A stretch of 64,000 bases of DNA from Angiostrongylus vasorum. Its lineage: Eukaryota; Nematoda; Chromadorea; Rhabditida; Metastrongylidae. The DNA lies in assembly GCA_018806985.1 (NCBI GenBank), contig JADANN010000401.1, positions 682,001-746,000 on the forward strand. The letters are read 5' to 3'. The notes under the pieces are model-generated. The model saw nothing but the letters and a program-made list of their open reading frames with translations. It had not been told where the DNA came from and did no database searches. Positions 1 to 13,224 of the stretch are shown in pieces. Positions within the stretch are counted from its first letter, which is position 1, and every line of letters begins with the position of its first letter. Position numbers and translations under genes: made by a program.

Positions 1-504
1 AATGAATGAAAAAAAAATGGAAAAAAAAGACGAAAGATGAAAATGATGAAAAATATAGAAATAAAAATGAATATGAAATGATAAGGATGGAAATGATCTA
101 TGGTCAAAAAAAAGAATATTGGCGAACAATTATGTTATTGTGTTAAACGTTGAGTCCGTAACTAATTACCGTCTGGCAGGCGTAGGAGATTGAAAAATTA
201 GATGAATGAGAGTTTCGTTGGCATGGCATTAGAACAAATGAGAACAAAAATCATGCGAATGAATGTCCTTTACATCGAATTCACAAGTCTGAATTGCGAT
301 TGAACAAAAAGAATTTCCATTCGGCGAGAATGCAGGGAGCGAACTGACGAATATAGATGTTCGCTCGAACCTATTCGACGATTTCGTTCTTTCTCTGTCT
401 TTTTTTTCATCCGAAAAAACCTCTGTTCAACGAACGCACTGTTGACGCGTTTCTCATGGTAACTGCGCCCTTGGAGAGTACGGTTGAGGCTGTAGATTTC
501 AATG
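1..504. other. A-rich non-coding stretch, nothing recognised
   Basis: The first 120 bases are almost pure A/G with AAATG-like runs. The rest has only short chance frames and no splice-flanked exon or repeat seen elsewhere in the window. Confidence 0.5.
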
Positions 505-725
505 ATGCTGAGATAACTGCAAAACTCCGGACCACAGGTGTTTGAGGTGGGGAACGAACGAGCTATTACCCTCGCCGGGGACTAACGCGTTCACCACCAC
601 ACCATGCGGGTTTTTTCGTTTCGCCTGTCTCTCAACTAGTTCTATCGATCAGTGCCATCAGCAATCACCCGTCAGCGGGATCGATCTGGGGAGCCCAACA
701 ATGAACCCATTTAAGCTAACGTTTA
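505..725 (-). repeat. tRNA-related SINE, family B
   Basis: Read on the minus strand it has an A-box-like GGTGGTGAACGCGTTAG and a B-box-like CGTTCGTTCCCC, then GGTCCGGAGTTTTGCA. The same block recurs at 8.7, 46.0 and 51.8 kb. The part near 650-720 (TCGATCAGTGCCAT) is also shared with the 46 kb copy. Confidence 0.6.
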
Positions 726-1134
726 CTGCCTACTCTTTTTTAATGGCAGGGTACGTAGCGAAATATAACTTCATTGACGCTGACATACTTGCAAAATAGT
801 TTCATATGAGATGAGCATAATTTTCATAAATACAAAAAAAAAGCTTTGTAGTGATTAGTTTCCACGAAAAATTGTTTTATAAACGAAAATTGTTTGCTTC
901 TAGTGTAGTAAATTGGAACAAGGTTGAGTGAGAGCCGTCGGGGCTGTCAATGTGAGCTTTGATTGGTGTCACTGCCACTTAGCGTTGTTTATCGGTGAGA
1001 CATCACCTTCCAGTAAGAACTGAGTTTACGTGGAGAGTTCTCACTGTCATCTTGTCTTTAACTATATTTATTTATCGACAAACTACTTATTTATATAGTT
1101 CATTCATTCATCCGATATTTATTCATGAATATTC

Positions 1135-1570
1135 AAGAGCTATAGAGCGCGCAGTCGAAGGGGCGATGTTAGAAGTATCCCTCAGCATGCGAGGGAAGGG
1201 ATCCGATGCTCTAATCTACGTCAACGACCAAAAATCTAGGTCCCCGTTTTACATCAAGTTTTCAATGACAAGTTGGGCTTGACACGTAATGCGTATAAAC
1301 GACAATCGATGGACACCAGTCTTTAGGTACCGGATTCCTCGGGATGTCAAACGTGCTACAGCAAGAGCATCGACCCGATGGTCGCAGTTCTTCACGAAAA
1401 CCTTAAAAGAAAGGCATGACGCTCAACGAGTCCCTAGAGCGAGCAGAAAGAACCCAATGGGGCTACTCTTGCATGCGAATGAGAGAATTGGAAGAAATGG
1501 AAGGTTAACTGTCGCCCGCTCAAGTTACTCGACGATCAACGGGAGGACAGGTGATATAAGTGATTCATCA
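1135..1570 (+). pseudogene. RTE-type LINE, C-terminal fragment
   Basis: Two overlapping frames give the C-terminal end of an RTE-clade polyprotein: ERAVEGAMLEVS, then NDNRWTPVFRYRIPRDVKR, STRWSQFFTK and a terminal RPLK..DDQRE motif. This is the region after the reverse transcriptase domain. It is 5' truncated, as is usual for LINE copies, and frameshifted near 1280, so it is inactive. A related fragment is at 39.6-40.1 kb. Confidence 0.75.
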
Positions 1571-1918
1571 GTTTGACAAAAATTCGTAAAGTGCTACAGA
1601 TTATTGATTTCCGTGCTCGCTAAAATCAGGAACCGAGTAGATTTGTTATACAGGATTCCCTCTTGCTCCATTTTCCCTCTACACAAGCATATAAGATGAC
1701 GCATATGAAATTAACATAGCCAAGCAGAGTCGGTGTAATATCATTTAGACCGGCAAAGTAAGCAAAGAGAATCATGTGAAAGTTTGAAATGACTAGAATT
1801 TTCGCGCAGTAAATAGATCCTAGGGTAAAGAATACTTCTCTTCAATATTCACTAAGAAAGACCAAACATAGGAATACCAATCGTTCATCAGATTACGTTA
1901 AGCGTTTCTTCTTTAATA

Positions 1919-2190
1919 AGGATAGAGGATAAAGCTCTCGGCGTAGATCAATCTCTGAGGGATACGCCATGCATTCAACTTCATTAATCATCGTTAGATG
2001 TGACTGAATGCATATCTGGCCTATACAATGACTCATGGTAGCCTACCGATGTATTGAGACAGTGCTACTACCTCCTAGATAGCTCTGGCACCAAGTTGCC
2101 GACATTGGAAAGATAGAAGGAGCCTGGATAGTGTGATCAACCTCTTGTGTATTGCAGGGCGCCTCTGAACATTGTGCTACACGCGTCACT
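1919..2190 (-). repeat. tRNA-derived SINE, family A (copy 1)
   Basis: Matches the family seen best at 13225-13516. The 3' part (AAAGCTCTCGGCG on the plus strand) is on the left and the tRNA-like head (GCGCCTCTGAACATTGTGCT) on the right. Confidence 0.8.
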
Positions 2191-3470
2191 AAGCTTTTCT
2201 TTACAGCGACAATTTCTCTCCATCCCTTATTTAACATCCGGCAATGAGAGATTTGAATCAAAAGCTAGCAAGCAGCTTTTCAGAAATCCTCTAGGACTTC
2301 GAGCGATACAGAATTGAAAAAAAGAAGGGAAAATGGAAGAGAACTTTCAGGGGTAAAAAAAACCCCCAAGTGATTGTTTGAAACAGTTGTCATTAGAGCA
2401 ATACCTTGTGTAAACCTGTTCTTCTTCATTGTCATCAAATCAACAAAGTCATTGACACAACACAGAACAAATCCCGATTTATTAAGAAAAAAAGTGATAT
2501 GTTTGAAAATCTTACTGCAGTCGAGATTTCAATGTGATGTAGTGAAATTGAGTTACCGTCGAAAATACAGGCACCCTTCAGTCATATCGAATTGCTAAGT
2601 AAAGCAGTACTGACCATATTAGGACTTTCCAAGTGACTATCATATCTGTTGATGGCAGATGACAGACAGAACTCTATCGGCTGCCTACTGACTCAATGCA
2701 TTCTAGAAAATCATAAAATGTGGACGTATTCCTACAAAATGCAAACATAAATCGCTTATGACTCACTGTCATCGTGGGTGGAGAGCTTCGGGAAAGAGCG
2801 CTATTTGTGCTTGTTGAGATACTGCTAAATTTTGCACTTCATTGAAAAAGCGTTCATGTATTGGTAAAATTAATCGTCTGTGATGTCTGGCTTCCACTAA
2901 ATAAATGACTTTCACAATCAGCAAGATCAATTACAACTGCGATTGTGGTTCTCAGTTTGCCGGATAATGAATGCGCTCTCTAGAAGAGTCCGTTAATGAT
3001 TTCTAGCTGATAGTGAAGAAAGATTCCGATGGGAACGATGCGAAATGAGCTTGTCGCCAACTTCGAAAAATCGACAAACTAGAAGAAGAAGAAGTTCGAT
3101 TTATCATACAAGAAGTCATAATCTCGTTCTATCTTATCCTTGGCGTAGTGATTCTTTCTTAAGATTCTGGCGACGAGTGACCTCTAAGGGAGTCATTTCG
3201 AAGTTGCCGGAATGGCCGGTCTTACCTCTATAGGTACCATTTTCTTTCTGCTGGGTTATTTTAATAAAAAGCTTTGAAGTGTAGAACTGCTTTCCTACCC
3301 TCCTGGAACCAATCGATAGCTTGTAGAACACGTTGTTGGACGTTAAAAACCCTACCCCTGCTCTTAAAAGTATACAAAACAACCATTTTCTGAACGATTT
3401 CGCTGATTAGAAATCTGAATGATACTCGACTATTAATTCAGTTCTAATTGGTATAGTGATTCATAGTTAC
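2191..3470. other. No gene or repeat recognised
   Basis: Only short open frames (the longest, 82 codons, at 3134-3382 minus) without convincing splice context. Confidence 0.4.
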
Positions 3471-3673
3471 CGTATGAAGTGTGTGAATATTAAAAAGTAC
3501 GGAAATAGGGGCGCGCGACTCGTAAAACCTTTCAAAGTGCTGACAGCAATGTTCTTGTATGGTGGACCACAGTAATTTAGAGTAAAGAGCACCATCCATA
3601 CCATTCACACCGAAAGAACGACACATCAAAGCCTCTTCTACAATGTTATCATGTTCATAACCCATCAACTCTT
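3471..3673 (-). CDS. Candidate internal exon of an unknown gene
   Basis: A minus-strand frame of 67 codons lies between an AACTAG acceptor and a GTAACT donor (phase 1 in, 0 out). Amino-acid use looks protein-like (NIVEEALMCRSFGVNG, STIQEHCCQHFERF) and not low complexity. No neighbouring exon was found and the product is not recognised. It could be a chance frame. Confidence 0.28.
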
Positions 3674-6600
3674 CTAGTTATTGAAAGACTATGGTTTCTT
3701 GCCCAAAAAAACCCAGTAAGTCCGTAGAGGCTGAAAATTTGGCGTCGTCCACCGCGGCAGAAAAGCGAAACAGGGCGTGATTGGGAGAGTGCTAATATTT
3801 GAGAAAAGTAATGATCGAAAGGCTCATAATAAAAGCCAGAATCGCTTTACGTAGCATTTTAGTGAATTCCGCAGAATGACCCTTGATAGAACTATTATAG
3901 TGTGATCTACAATCGATCGCTAAAGAATGCAAATCGAGAGATAAAAATAGTCGGAACAATCGCTATTTGTGCTAAATGAAACTCGTTGTGCCAAACACCA
4001 CCTGAATACATTCCGCTGAAATTGCCGTAACGCCTGGGTTGTTTTCTGCCGTCCGTTTTGTCCCGCCTTTAAAATCCAAAACATTGACCAGTTAGAAATC
4101 CGAGATGCTAGTCCGTCAAATGTGTTTATTTGACGCTTTAGTGATTCAATTCAGTGAACAATAGAATTTAAAATGCATGATTACGAGAGGAAACTGGAAA
4201 CGTGATAAAATCTCGTAGGATGTAGAAGTGTGGAGTTTTTATTGAGCTCGACATCTACTAATCAGCAAGCACGCGATGACGAAGAGTTCAGAAACGCCGT
4301 CAGTTTTTCATCGTAGTGTCACGCAACAGCGCTAGTGGCACAGGTTGTCTTCCAACTAACGCAAAACTACATACGCTATCATGCAAAAGTCATCTAGATA
4401 GTTTTCGAATATCTGACGTATGTAGAAAATATGGAACTACTAGATAGTTCTATACAAAGCAGATAGATAGAAAAACAAAAGATCGTAGATAATTAAGCAT
4501 GAAATCGAATAAAGAAATGCTGGAATTTCATGTTATGGGAGTTTCCTGCCCGAAACGGCTTGCAACCTCTTAACATGGCTTTTCAGTGTTTCTAGGTTCT
4601 CAACGGCAAAGCACAGCGGTGGCTCACCCAGAACATGGATCTCCGAGACCAAGAGTTCTACACTGCTACCCAGCAGCTTAACTAAAAAGTAGATTTATGT
4701 GCAAAATTACTGTTGCTCAGAAAGAAACCCGCTCAGAAAATAGCTAATCTCTCTCTTTCCCTCTCTCTTGCTCTTTCTATGTGGTTCTTAAGGGGTCGGA
4801 GATTGTCTTGATGACGGAATGGGAACGCCCTTGTGCAACTGTCGCGCAGCCCAGAGGAAAAAAATCATGGTCAGTTAGTAAAAAAAAAGACAAAAAAAAC
4901 AAGGTGGGAACTGTGCTGGACTCAGTGACATTCTTGGGAATGACCTACTCACTTTAATTGAGTGTAAAGCATGCGTTTCTACACCAGTAAGTTTTGAACG
5001 GCTCAGTGCCTCATTGTGAATGAGGTGTGTGATTCCGTGTCGGATTGCGAAGTATAGCTGTGCGTACATACCTCCAATAGGGCCACTTCTGCTTAGCGGA
5101 TCTATATTCTTATCCCAAAACTCTCAGCATTCGGTGTATTTCCCATGGTTATCTTCTCAGCAAAGGAAGCAAAGGTAATTAGAAAATAACGAAAATAAAT
5201 CACATGAAAGATGTGAGGCATTAAAAGTGCCAGTGAGCTGGACCCCTCGGGAAACAACAGCACCCTATGGCGACCAAAAGAGACTTTATCTTAATGAAGA
5301 GTTCTAGAAAGTAAGTGTATAACTCGCCTATCAGCATGAAGACCACGGTTGAATGATGTGCGTAATAAAATCGCACTCTGTTCAATAACAGGACAACAGA
5401 AAAGTCTTTGTAAGCAATTTTTAAAATGTTTTTACAAGAAATCAAAGCTACAAGATCATTACTACCCGGAAAGTACATAAATTTTCTCTTCTCAATCTCC
5501 ACCTCAGTGGTTTAAAGCCAGGTGTTTTTTGGATGTCGATAGTGATGAAAAGCAGGGCACATTATCCCTCAAGGTCTCCCATATAGTTCAGCACTTGTAT
5601 TTGGAAGCTCAGCCAAGAGTAGACTAATTCCAGGAGCTATTGTCACCCTGGCTGTAACACAGTCACTAAGTGGTAAGTGATGACAACCTGGTGATGATCT
5701 ACCGTACAACTTTCGACACTTCAGGAAACTGCCATACGAACAAGTTACCTATCGAATTAAAGTTTTTTGTAGATCTGCAAAATCCTTCGTGATTCATTAA
5801 TATGGGTCATTCAGTAAAATAAGTTGGACCTTGTAAACAACGTCGTAGGAAATAAAGTATCGCAAAATGTGGAAAGCTATGCAGAAAGATATTCTGTAGA
5901 TGCTCTTTGTTTCGGAAATCAGTGGTAGTTTCCTTCTCAACATCTAATGCATATCGGGCGAAGTGACCTTTAGGGTTTTAGGTATTCAAAAAGCGTTGGA
6001 CATGTCATCGCAGCCATTTCTAGGACAGCTTGGGAAGGATAATCTTCGACCATTACGTCAGCGCATTCCGAATTACATTACATTTTAGCTTTATGTAAAC
6101 AAACGGGCATGATTAGAAACAAAGGAATGAAAAAAAAACATCGCTTCTAACAATTCTAGACAGGAATGACGATCGAAAAGGAAACAACAGAAACAGTTAG
6201 TGAGTTCAAATCACAGAAGATTAGGGTCAGTGAAAGTGTTGCATTCGTTCCCTGTGAAAGAAAAAACAAACAGAACTGGTTGCAAGAGTTAGAATGTTAA
6301 GTATTTAGCCAATTGAAGGACGAATACGACAAAAAGCACTGGTTGGGAAACATGACAGAACGTCGCATTATCGCATTACGGCCCGAACTACGAGGAAATT
6401 GTGGCATTGCATGAAAACGAGGGATCTTCTAGAGAGGAATGCTTTTGAAGAGGTAAAATAAGGGTTTCAAAACCGGAACTTCATGTTTATCAACGACGAA
6501 CATGGAACATGTTAACTCAAAAACGTACCGATATGTTAAGTAAACGGATTAAAAAGCAATGCAAGAAATAAATCAAATCCAGAATGAATTCAGAAGTAGG

Positions 6601-7250
6601 AAATTCTCCCCGCCATGTATTAAAGAAAGCATTTTGAATGAATAAATGAAGTGAAGGCACCAAACTACGACGGCATTCGATTGCCTGCAGCGAGAGCTTG
6701 GAAACGGCTGAGCAGGATAAGTCGGCATTTTTTGAAAAACACATGTTCAACCACGCCCAACCAACATCCAGAATATCAGTGAAGCCAGAACACGATAGAT
6801 CCTCAAGATTACTGAATTCTGTTCCAATTCGGATTGTTGAAACAAAAAGTGGAGAACACGGAAATGCAACTGATTCTTTGTAGTATTCTTAATGGGCATC
6901 GAAAGCAACTCCGCACACCAACAATGCATTCGGCGATTTAATAGTTAACAGCCGTAAGGGGGACGGATATGTATATAAAGGGACGCGAAAACACTCTATG
7001 TGGAAGACGATGACAATTGGAAACGTTGAATGTGGAAGCAAATCTATGCGAAAGTAAAAAAAACAAAGTAAAAATAGAAGTAAAAGAGGTTTGAGGGTCA
7101 TTCAGAGGAATCCTGCCTAGTGAAAATCTGAACAGAATTATTAGATAGACTGGTATCACGTGAACTGAATGAACGGTAAAGGCGATTTTTCCATGCTCGA
7201 AAAAAAAGAACCATCTAATACAACCGTTTTAGCTGACAGCACCGATAAAA
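3674..7250. other. Long stretch with no recognised gene
   Basis: Contains a short CT-rich run near 4741-4780 and several 60-95 codon minus-strand frames (for example 5221-5502, hydrophobic). None has clear splice sites or family motifs. Confidence 0.4.
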
Positions 7251-7267
7251 TGAAAACTGGTTGAAAG

Positions 7268-7385
7268 AAAGGCAAATCAAGGACATTGGTTGATGTGGTG
7301 GACAGCATAGGATCCCTCAGTAAGGATAATCGCGGGTTGGAGGCCCAGATGAGGTTCCGAGTTTCGCTCATATCTCAGCATCCCT
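7268..7385 (+). repeat. tRNA-like SINE, short type
   Basis: GATGTGGTGGACAGCATAGG resembles an A box, and GCGGGTTGGAGGCCC sits at B-box spacing. The following CTCATATCTCAG block matches the copy at 55.8 kb. Confidence 0.55.
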
Positions 7386-7784
7386 TAAAGCAACTAATGC
7401 CAGAATAGTTACCATTCTTTCATCACATCGTAGGTCTGTGGTAACCACATTCGTGGTCCCTCACATCGCTTTGCGATCTTGCAGCATGTAAACGTTTTCA
7501 CTTCATTGAGAGGAACTTTGGTTGTCGTAAACATCCTTTGTTATCCACACTCTTTTTATGCAATCGGAACTTCTTGTGTGTTGTTTCTGTTCCAAACCAT
7601 CACGAGTACGATAACACAAAGGGCATGAAGTTGTCTGCGAACTCGTCCTCAGTCATCTGATCTGATCACGAGGGAGATGGATGTGGAAGTCGACGAATGT
7701 TTTCGGTAAAGTTCTGGACCTGTGCCAAAGCACCGCCTCCTCCAGAAGACATTTAAATAGCCCCGTGAGTCAGTATCGTATTCG

Positions 7785-7985
7785 CCCCTCGTCGCAGTAT
7801 ACTCACAAGTTTACATGTGCGCTTTAATACGTTATCGTAATCGCAATGTACTTACAAGTTAACATATAACCTCATCGCAATGTTATCACAAGCTTACAAG
7901 TAGCCCTTAACGTGTGAACCTCACCAGAACGACATCACAAGGCTACACATAGTGTGTAACCCTACAGTATTGTTGTTTGTGAGTC
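7785..7985. repeat. Degenerate ~40 bp tandem repeat
   Basis: Four to five diverged units share CGCAATGT..TCACAAG..TTACA..TAACC. The surrounding 7.5-8.4 kb shows no coding signal; it might be part of an old LTR, but no LTR boundaries are visible. Confidence 0.45.
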
Positions 7986-8710
7986 AGGTATTATGGCCTT
8001 ATATAAATCCCTTAATGTGCCTAAATTGTATGACACTATTGATGTATCCTAAATGCACATAGCACTGTTTCACTAGCCTATAGCAAAGATACTAACCCGT
8101 CTTACCCTTACTTGTGTATCATGCCTATATTGCAGCCTGCATTGTGCCGATGTTTACATCTCGTTATTTTTGAATTATTATTGTAGTAAACGGTTTAATT
8201 ACCCAAGTTTGAGATGTTGCTCTGCGACAATTACGAAAAAGTCCCGTGTGGCAACTTCTACGAAGTGGAGCATCCTACTCAAAGCTAGTGATCATATGGT
8301 GCCGAGAACTGACTCGAAGACCTAATTTCCACTAGCAACTACTAAATCCTTGTGGTTGTAATAAGTCCATGTTTTCTTCTTTTGCAGACACGAGGTTCTT
8401 TATAACAAGATTCATTCAACAGAATACTGCCTGATGTTTCGGGGGTATTTCACAATATTAAGTACCGTAAATAAAAATGCCAGAAAAGTCACTACGAAAA
8501 AATCAATGCAGAAATACTGAGACGAAACCAATGAGTCAGAAAACTGGTATTTCTTGAGGCAATCAGGTAATGTTACGGAAAAAACAAACAATATTTTCAC
8601 AAGAGGAAGTTCACAGCAGATGGCTTAGGATTTATTAGAACATTTATAGATCAAAGTCCTTTTGTTAACTTTCTATCTGCTGCCTATTAAAACTTTTCAC
8701 GGCACAGTAT

Positions 8711-8832
8711 TATGTGAAATACAACCATAACGATGCTAAGATGTTTGCAAAACTCTGGACCGCAGATGTCCGCGGTGATGAACGAAAGCACTATTACCCT
8801 TTCCGGGGGCTAAAGCGTAATAGGTTCAATTC
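8711..8832 (-). repeat. tRNA-related SINE, family B (partial)
   Basis: Shares GCAAAACTCTGGACCGCAG, CGGTGATGAACG and CTTTCCGGGGGCTAA with the copies at 505, 46005 and 51845. Only the tRNA-like part is kept. Confidence 0.6.
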
Positions 8833-11320
8833 CCAACGAAGACACCCTCGGTACGGAGTTCTGCAAATATCTCAGGATCATTGTGGTTGTAAAATTCTCT
8901 CTCTTATGTCCATTATGGACGTTAATTTCAAATGTCGGATAACGGATTTGCTACTTTATAAGACTACCATTTGCCAATCTTTTTCTCATCATTATCTTTT
9001 ACGAAATGATTAGTGTCACTAACTCATTGTTAATGTCGGTAACGTTCCATCAAGCGAACTGAAAGCTATTTCTTTTTTACTGCATTCTTACAAGCTCCCA
9101 CCAAGTTTTTCATTTTCAGTGAATTGTATTGGTCTAAAATTGAATTTTATAGGGGGAAATCATATCACTTCAAAAGGAATTGAACATCATATTCGATTGA
9201 CAGTTGAACGAGAGTGAATAAGAACTTAAGAGCAACGATGATGGGTAAACGATAGGTGAAACGAAGCAGTGCCTGACACCACCTGGATCTTCAATCACAT
9301 CAATCTTGACTATATTGACAGCAGATGCTAGGATTCGTAAGACGAGAACATCTTTTTTAAATCAATTATTTGTGGTTTATTTGGTTGCAAAAAGCAAACA
9401 AATACAATCAAGATATGATCATTAGTTCAGACCTCATTCCAGAGAAATACCTGTCTGTTTCGCATGTGAAGAAAATACGAAGGAGTATTCAAGTAGGTAA
9501 TCAGACTGAAGCTGAAGCGACATTTGAAGGTCCACTAAGATTATGAGAGATATAATGGTGGCCAAATGAAAAGATAAGAGTCATCATGGTAGTATTCATG
9601 GTGCTTGCTAAGATATTTTGACAAAAAAGTAGTAAGTCATACATACAATTCTCCGTCTCAGTAATCTGATATATACACGCTTTTTCCATTCAGTCTCCCA
9701 GAAAGCTCCTTTCATGAACTCACGAAACATAAGCAATACAGAATTTGAAAAAGAAAAAGCGATGTGGACTGTTTTAAGACCTAAGCCTTTACAGGTTTGG
9801 TACAAATTGGTAGTGTTTTTGTATCAACGCTCTCAACTAACGATATTTTTAAAAAATCGTGGGGTTTAGTGCTAAAAGAAGAACGAAGGAATTTTCTAGG
9901 ATGCTAAAAGGAATTAGTAAAGCATCACGATTACAGTAGGTATCTGCACCAAAGCGGGCCAAGTAGTTCAGCAGTTGATGCCACCAACGTAGTAAACACC
10001 TTTGTTTAGATTACTTGAAGCATATAAGCCACGGAAGGTGTATACTGTGAATAATTGTAAATTGTAAGCTTCCATTACATTAATAAAAGCCCATAATATT
10101 TCGAAAAACGTTGTGAAAGTACATCTGTAGTGGGTCACTATTTTTTGTACAATAAATCACTTCTTAATAAGACGGAGTTTTCACCGATACGGTAATTACG
10201 TCTACACATGACTTCGCGTAGTTCATTATTTCACTGCGGTGAGGTTGTGTTCCAGGTGTTGGACTTAGATGGGCAAATACTGTAGATTTTAGCAATGTCC
10301 ACATCATCGACAGAGCACATTTCTTTATATCTTTTTGTATAGTAAGCACGAAATTACAGCAGGAATTGCTTACAAGAAGAAATCCGTCCTATTAGCTTTA
10401 ACTCTACGTTCAGTGGAAGTTGCGATATAAAAGAATAACTTCTTTTGGACGATGGAAAGTAACATCAACAGCAGAAGGAAAGCATCGATGTAATGTGAAA
10501 GTACTGCAGAATAACTCAGATATAGGGATCAAAATCGAAAAATAAAGAACCCATACTCTCGCGGGACTGTGTTAACGATATCTTGTCACACAACTCGACG
10601 CAAAGAAATTGATTAGAAATCACCTACCCTATCTCTAAGCTTCTGAAGAAAATAATTCGTTGTTCGATTTAGGGTCCGTTTCGCGAATACGAGTGTTCTA
10701 AAGAAGGAAATTGATCAAAATCAATAAATCATGACAGATGTCTGAATGAATGAGAATGATAACGAATGCAATAATTAATATATGGGAAAAAGATCTATTC
10801 AGTAGCACCGGATGACGGACAGACCATTAATGGCACTAGTTAATCCAAGGCCACCCCAATAATTGCGCTAATTTTACAAACTTTCTACATCAATCTTGAC
10901 CATACACTTGACGTTTTGTGTTGAACCAACCAAAAGAAAGAGTAGTGCTCAAACTTTGCAGGCAAAGAAAGTACCGCTTTCGTTAACTACTCAGGAAGAC
11001 TTGGATTTGAGAGGAATTCGGAGCCGAGATCAAATGCGCACGTCAGTGAAGCCTAGGATAAATGTGTACCATGCATCGAGTTCTACGATCTCAATGGACT
11101 GCGATGGGCAGAAATTTGCACGGATTCTTAATCATTGTTAAAAAGCGGTTTATATTCAAAGATGATGAGGCCATAAATTGTTCATAAATAGGAAGGATGG
11201 ATTGAATTATGCCAAGTTAGTATTCAGTTTTTTAACTTCACGGAAAGAATCCCTAATATGACCCATCTTATACTTACATACAAAAAACCTGTGAGTTAGC
11301 ATCCACTGATGATATTGCGT
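8833..11320. other. No firmly supported gene
   Basis: Holds one possible minus-strand exon at about 10270-10370 (frame containing CNFVLTIQKDIKK before a GTATTT donor). A plus-strand frame at 10896-11141 may be decayed upstream sequence of the PLE that follows. Neither is convincing. Confidence 0.3.
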
Positions 11321-11329
11321 TTACCGATT

Positions 11330-12505
11330 CGATTATTAGACCATCACTAGCTCAGCAGACGGACACACGGATAGAACAGCTTGGTTTATGAACCGAATTC
11401 TCATCCATACTGGAAAACATACCAGCCGATCTCACGAATACACAAACATCCCTGGATTGCCTCCGTAACGTGCGTCATAAGAGCGCGTAGTTAGTTCATG
11501 GGGGCGTATCAAAAGACTCCGCAATGCAAGCCATCTGGGAGTTCCTTATGCAATACGAAAAGTAATAAACATCTATGGCGCCCCGATTCAGGAGCACATG
11601 ACCCTCTTAAAGGCGTGCATCAACTCCTCAATCTACAGATGGTCCAGGAAATGTTAAGCACAAATGAGAGGGTTAGCAAGAGGCAGCGACTGGCACCAAG
11701 CCTTCTCATTGCATTTATGTCTAAAAAGAGAAGCTCTAATTTTCCGGCCATTATTCTACTGTAGATTTGTATTTTGCTTCGTCATCTGCTCGACACAAGA
11801 GGACGTGGACAAATGTTTTGATTTATTGAATGAACCGTCAGAGTACATTAAGTTTACCCGAGAAAAACCGACAGAAAATTGGCCTCCATTTCTGAACGTT
11901 CAATTAACCTATCCGAAAACGGGTACATCACCAAATCGCACCGAAAGCCAAGTAACAGAGCCATATTTTCATTACCTCTCCTCTTACTTCTCCTACACAA
12001 AGAATGCACTTCTATGAAACATTTTTCGAACAACCAGTGTGTGCACACGAAGAGAGCTGAAGGAAGAATCTCTGAAACTGGTTTAACAACCCTTTCTAAT
12101 GGCTACGGCACGGTAGCTCCTCGAGATAAGTGTGGAGGAAAAACCACGCCTCCAAACAATAACTTCGGCGAGAATACGGTCCCGTTTATCCTGCTCTTCA
12201 TTTACAACGAAACAAGTACAGCTATAAAATGTTGCTTAAAAAAGACTTGACTACAGAATTCAGTAGCAGTGACTGAAATATCACCGAGCATTCTAAAACG
12301 CCAGCCAACTCGTAACCACCTGTATGAGCGTCTATGTAAAACGAAAAAATTGCATAATATGACGTAACGGTAGAGATGGTGATAGTATGAATTCGTGTAC
12401 AGTTTATATCATCTCTTGTAAAGCGTACGGCCACGAATACATTGGTGAAACGGTTAGACCGCTCTGCGTCCGCATAAAAAGAAAGGTTAGATAAGAGACT
12501 CATAG
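11330..12505 (+). mobile_element. Penelope-like element: RT and GIY-YIG parts, decayed
   Basis: Several frames together give a PLE polyprotein. About 11385-11470 reads ..LENIPADLTNTQTSLD; about 11540-11640 reads INIYGAPIQEHMTLLKAC; 11664-11720 has GLARG and QRLAPSL; 11790-11910 has TQEDVDKCFDLLNEPSEYIK, then WPPFLNVQL; 11910-11960 has ITKSHRKPSNRAI. The order and spacing fit a Penelope-type reverse transcriptase. At 12395-12500 ISCKAYGHEYIGETVRPLCV is the start of a GIY-YIG endonuclease domain. Frameshifts and stops make it inactive. The element's 3' end follows at 12600. Confidence 0.8.
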
Positions 12506-12599
12506 AAAGCTGTTAGTGCGCGAACAAGCTATTTCGATTCGATTGCAATCAAAATCTTGGTGTTGTCTTTTTTTCTGTTTTGGTTGTGGAGGTGTTTCC

Positions 12600-12735
12600 G
12601 TGGGTAGAGTGTAGTCTACTTGACCTTTCCAGGCTCTGAAGAAGACGAAATCCGCCGAACGGTCAACTTTTTTTCGTGCGTAAAGAACAAAATAACGTGT
12701 TTGCTCATCAAGAATACAGTGCATTGATCAATCCA
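12600..12735 (+). repeat. PLE terminal sequence with hammerhead-like core
   Basis: GACCTTTCCAGGCTCTGAAG followed by a GAC..CCGCC arm is the signature found at the end of many PLE pieces here. CTGAAGA (hammerhead CUGANGA box) is at 12635-12641, but the second box is GAACGG, not GAAACGT, so the ribozyme-like motif is damaged. It lies directly 3' of the PLE coding part. Confidence 0.6.
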
Positions 12736-13224
12736 GAGATGAAAAGAATGTTGATCATGGGAAATTCCATTAGACTTGTATGTAAATAGATTACTGTGGA
12801 CCAATAATCATCAGTGCCCACGACGAAGTCTAGAACGTTGACAACTTCAGTTTAGCTTACCAGTCATAATTGTGGAACATTGCTTCGAAACATGTTGACA
12901 TTATAATGAAAAAATTCACACCAAATTCTGGCTCGTTGTGAATGTAAACGACTAATTTCCACAAATATTGAAACCATGAACGCACTTATCAAACGAGTTT
13001 CTTCTTCCAGAACTTGTTGACTGCGCTAGTACTGGTACTTTAACAGGGAGATGTTGGAAACGATAATACGCATCAAGTATAGCATTCCACTGAAATGAAA
13101 GGATTTTCCAGAAGAATTGAAAACTTGTTGATTTCTTTCCAATTCAATACTGTTGTTGCTTTCTTGCTATATACTTGGGGGAATAGCATTTAGTGAGGAT
13201 GGGGAAAAAAATGCCGTCGACATT

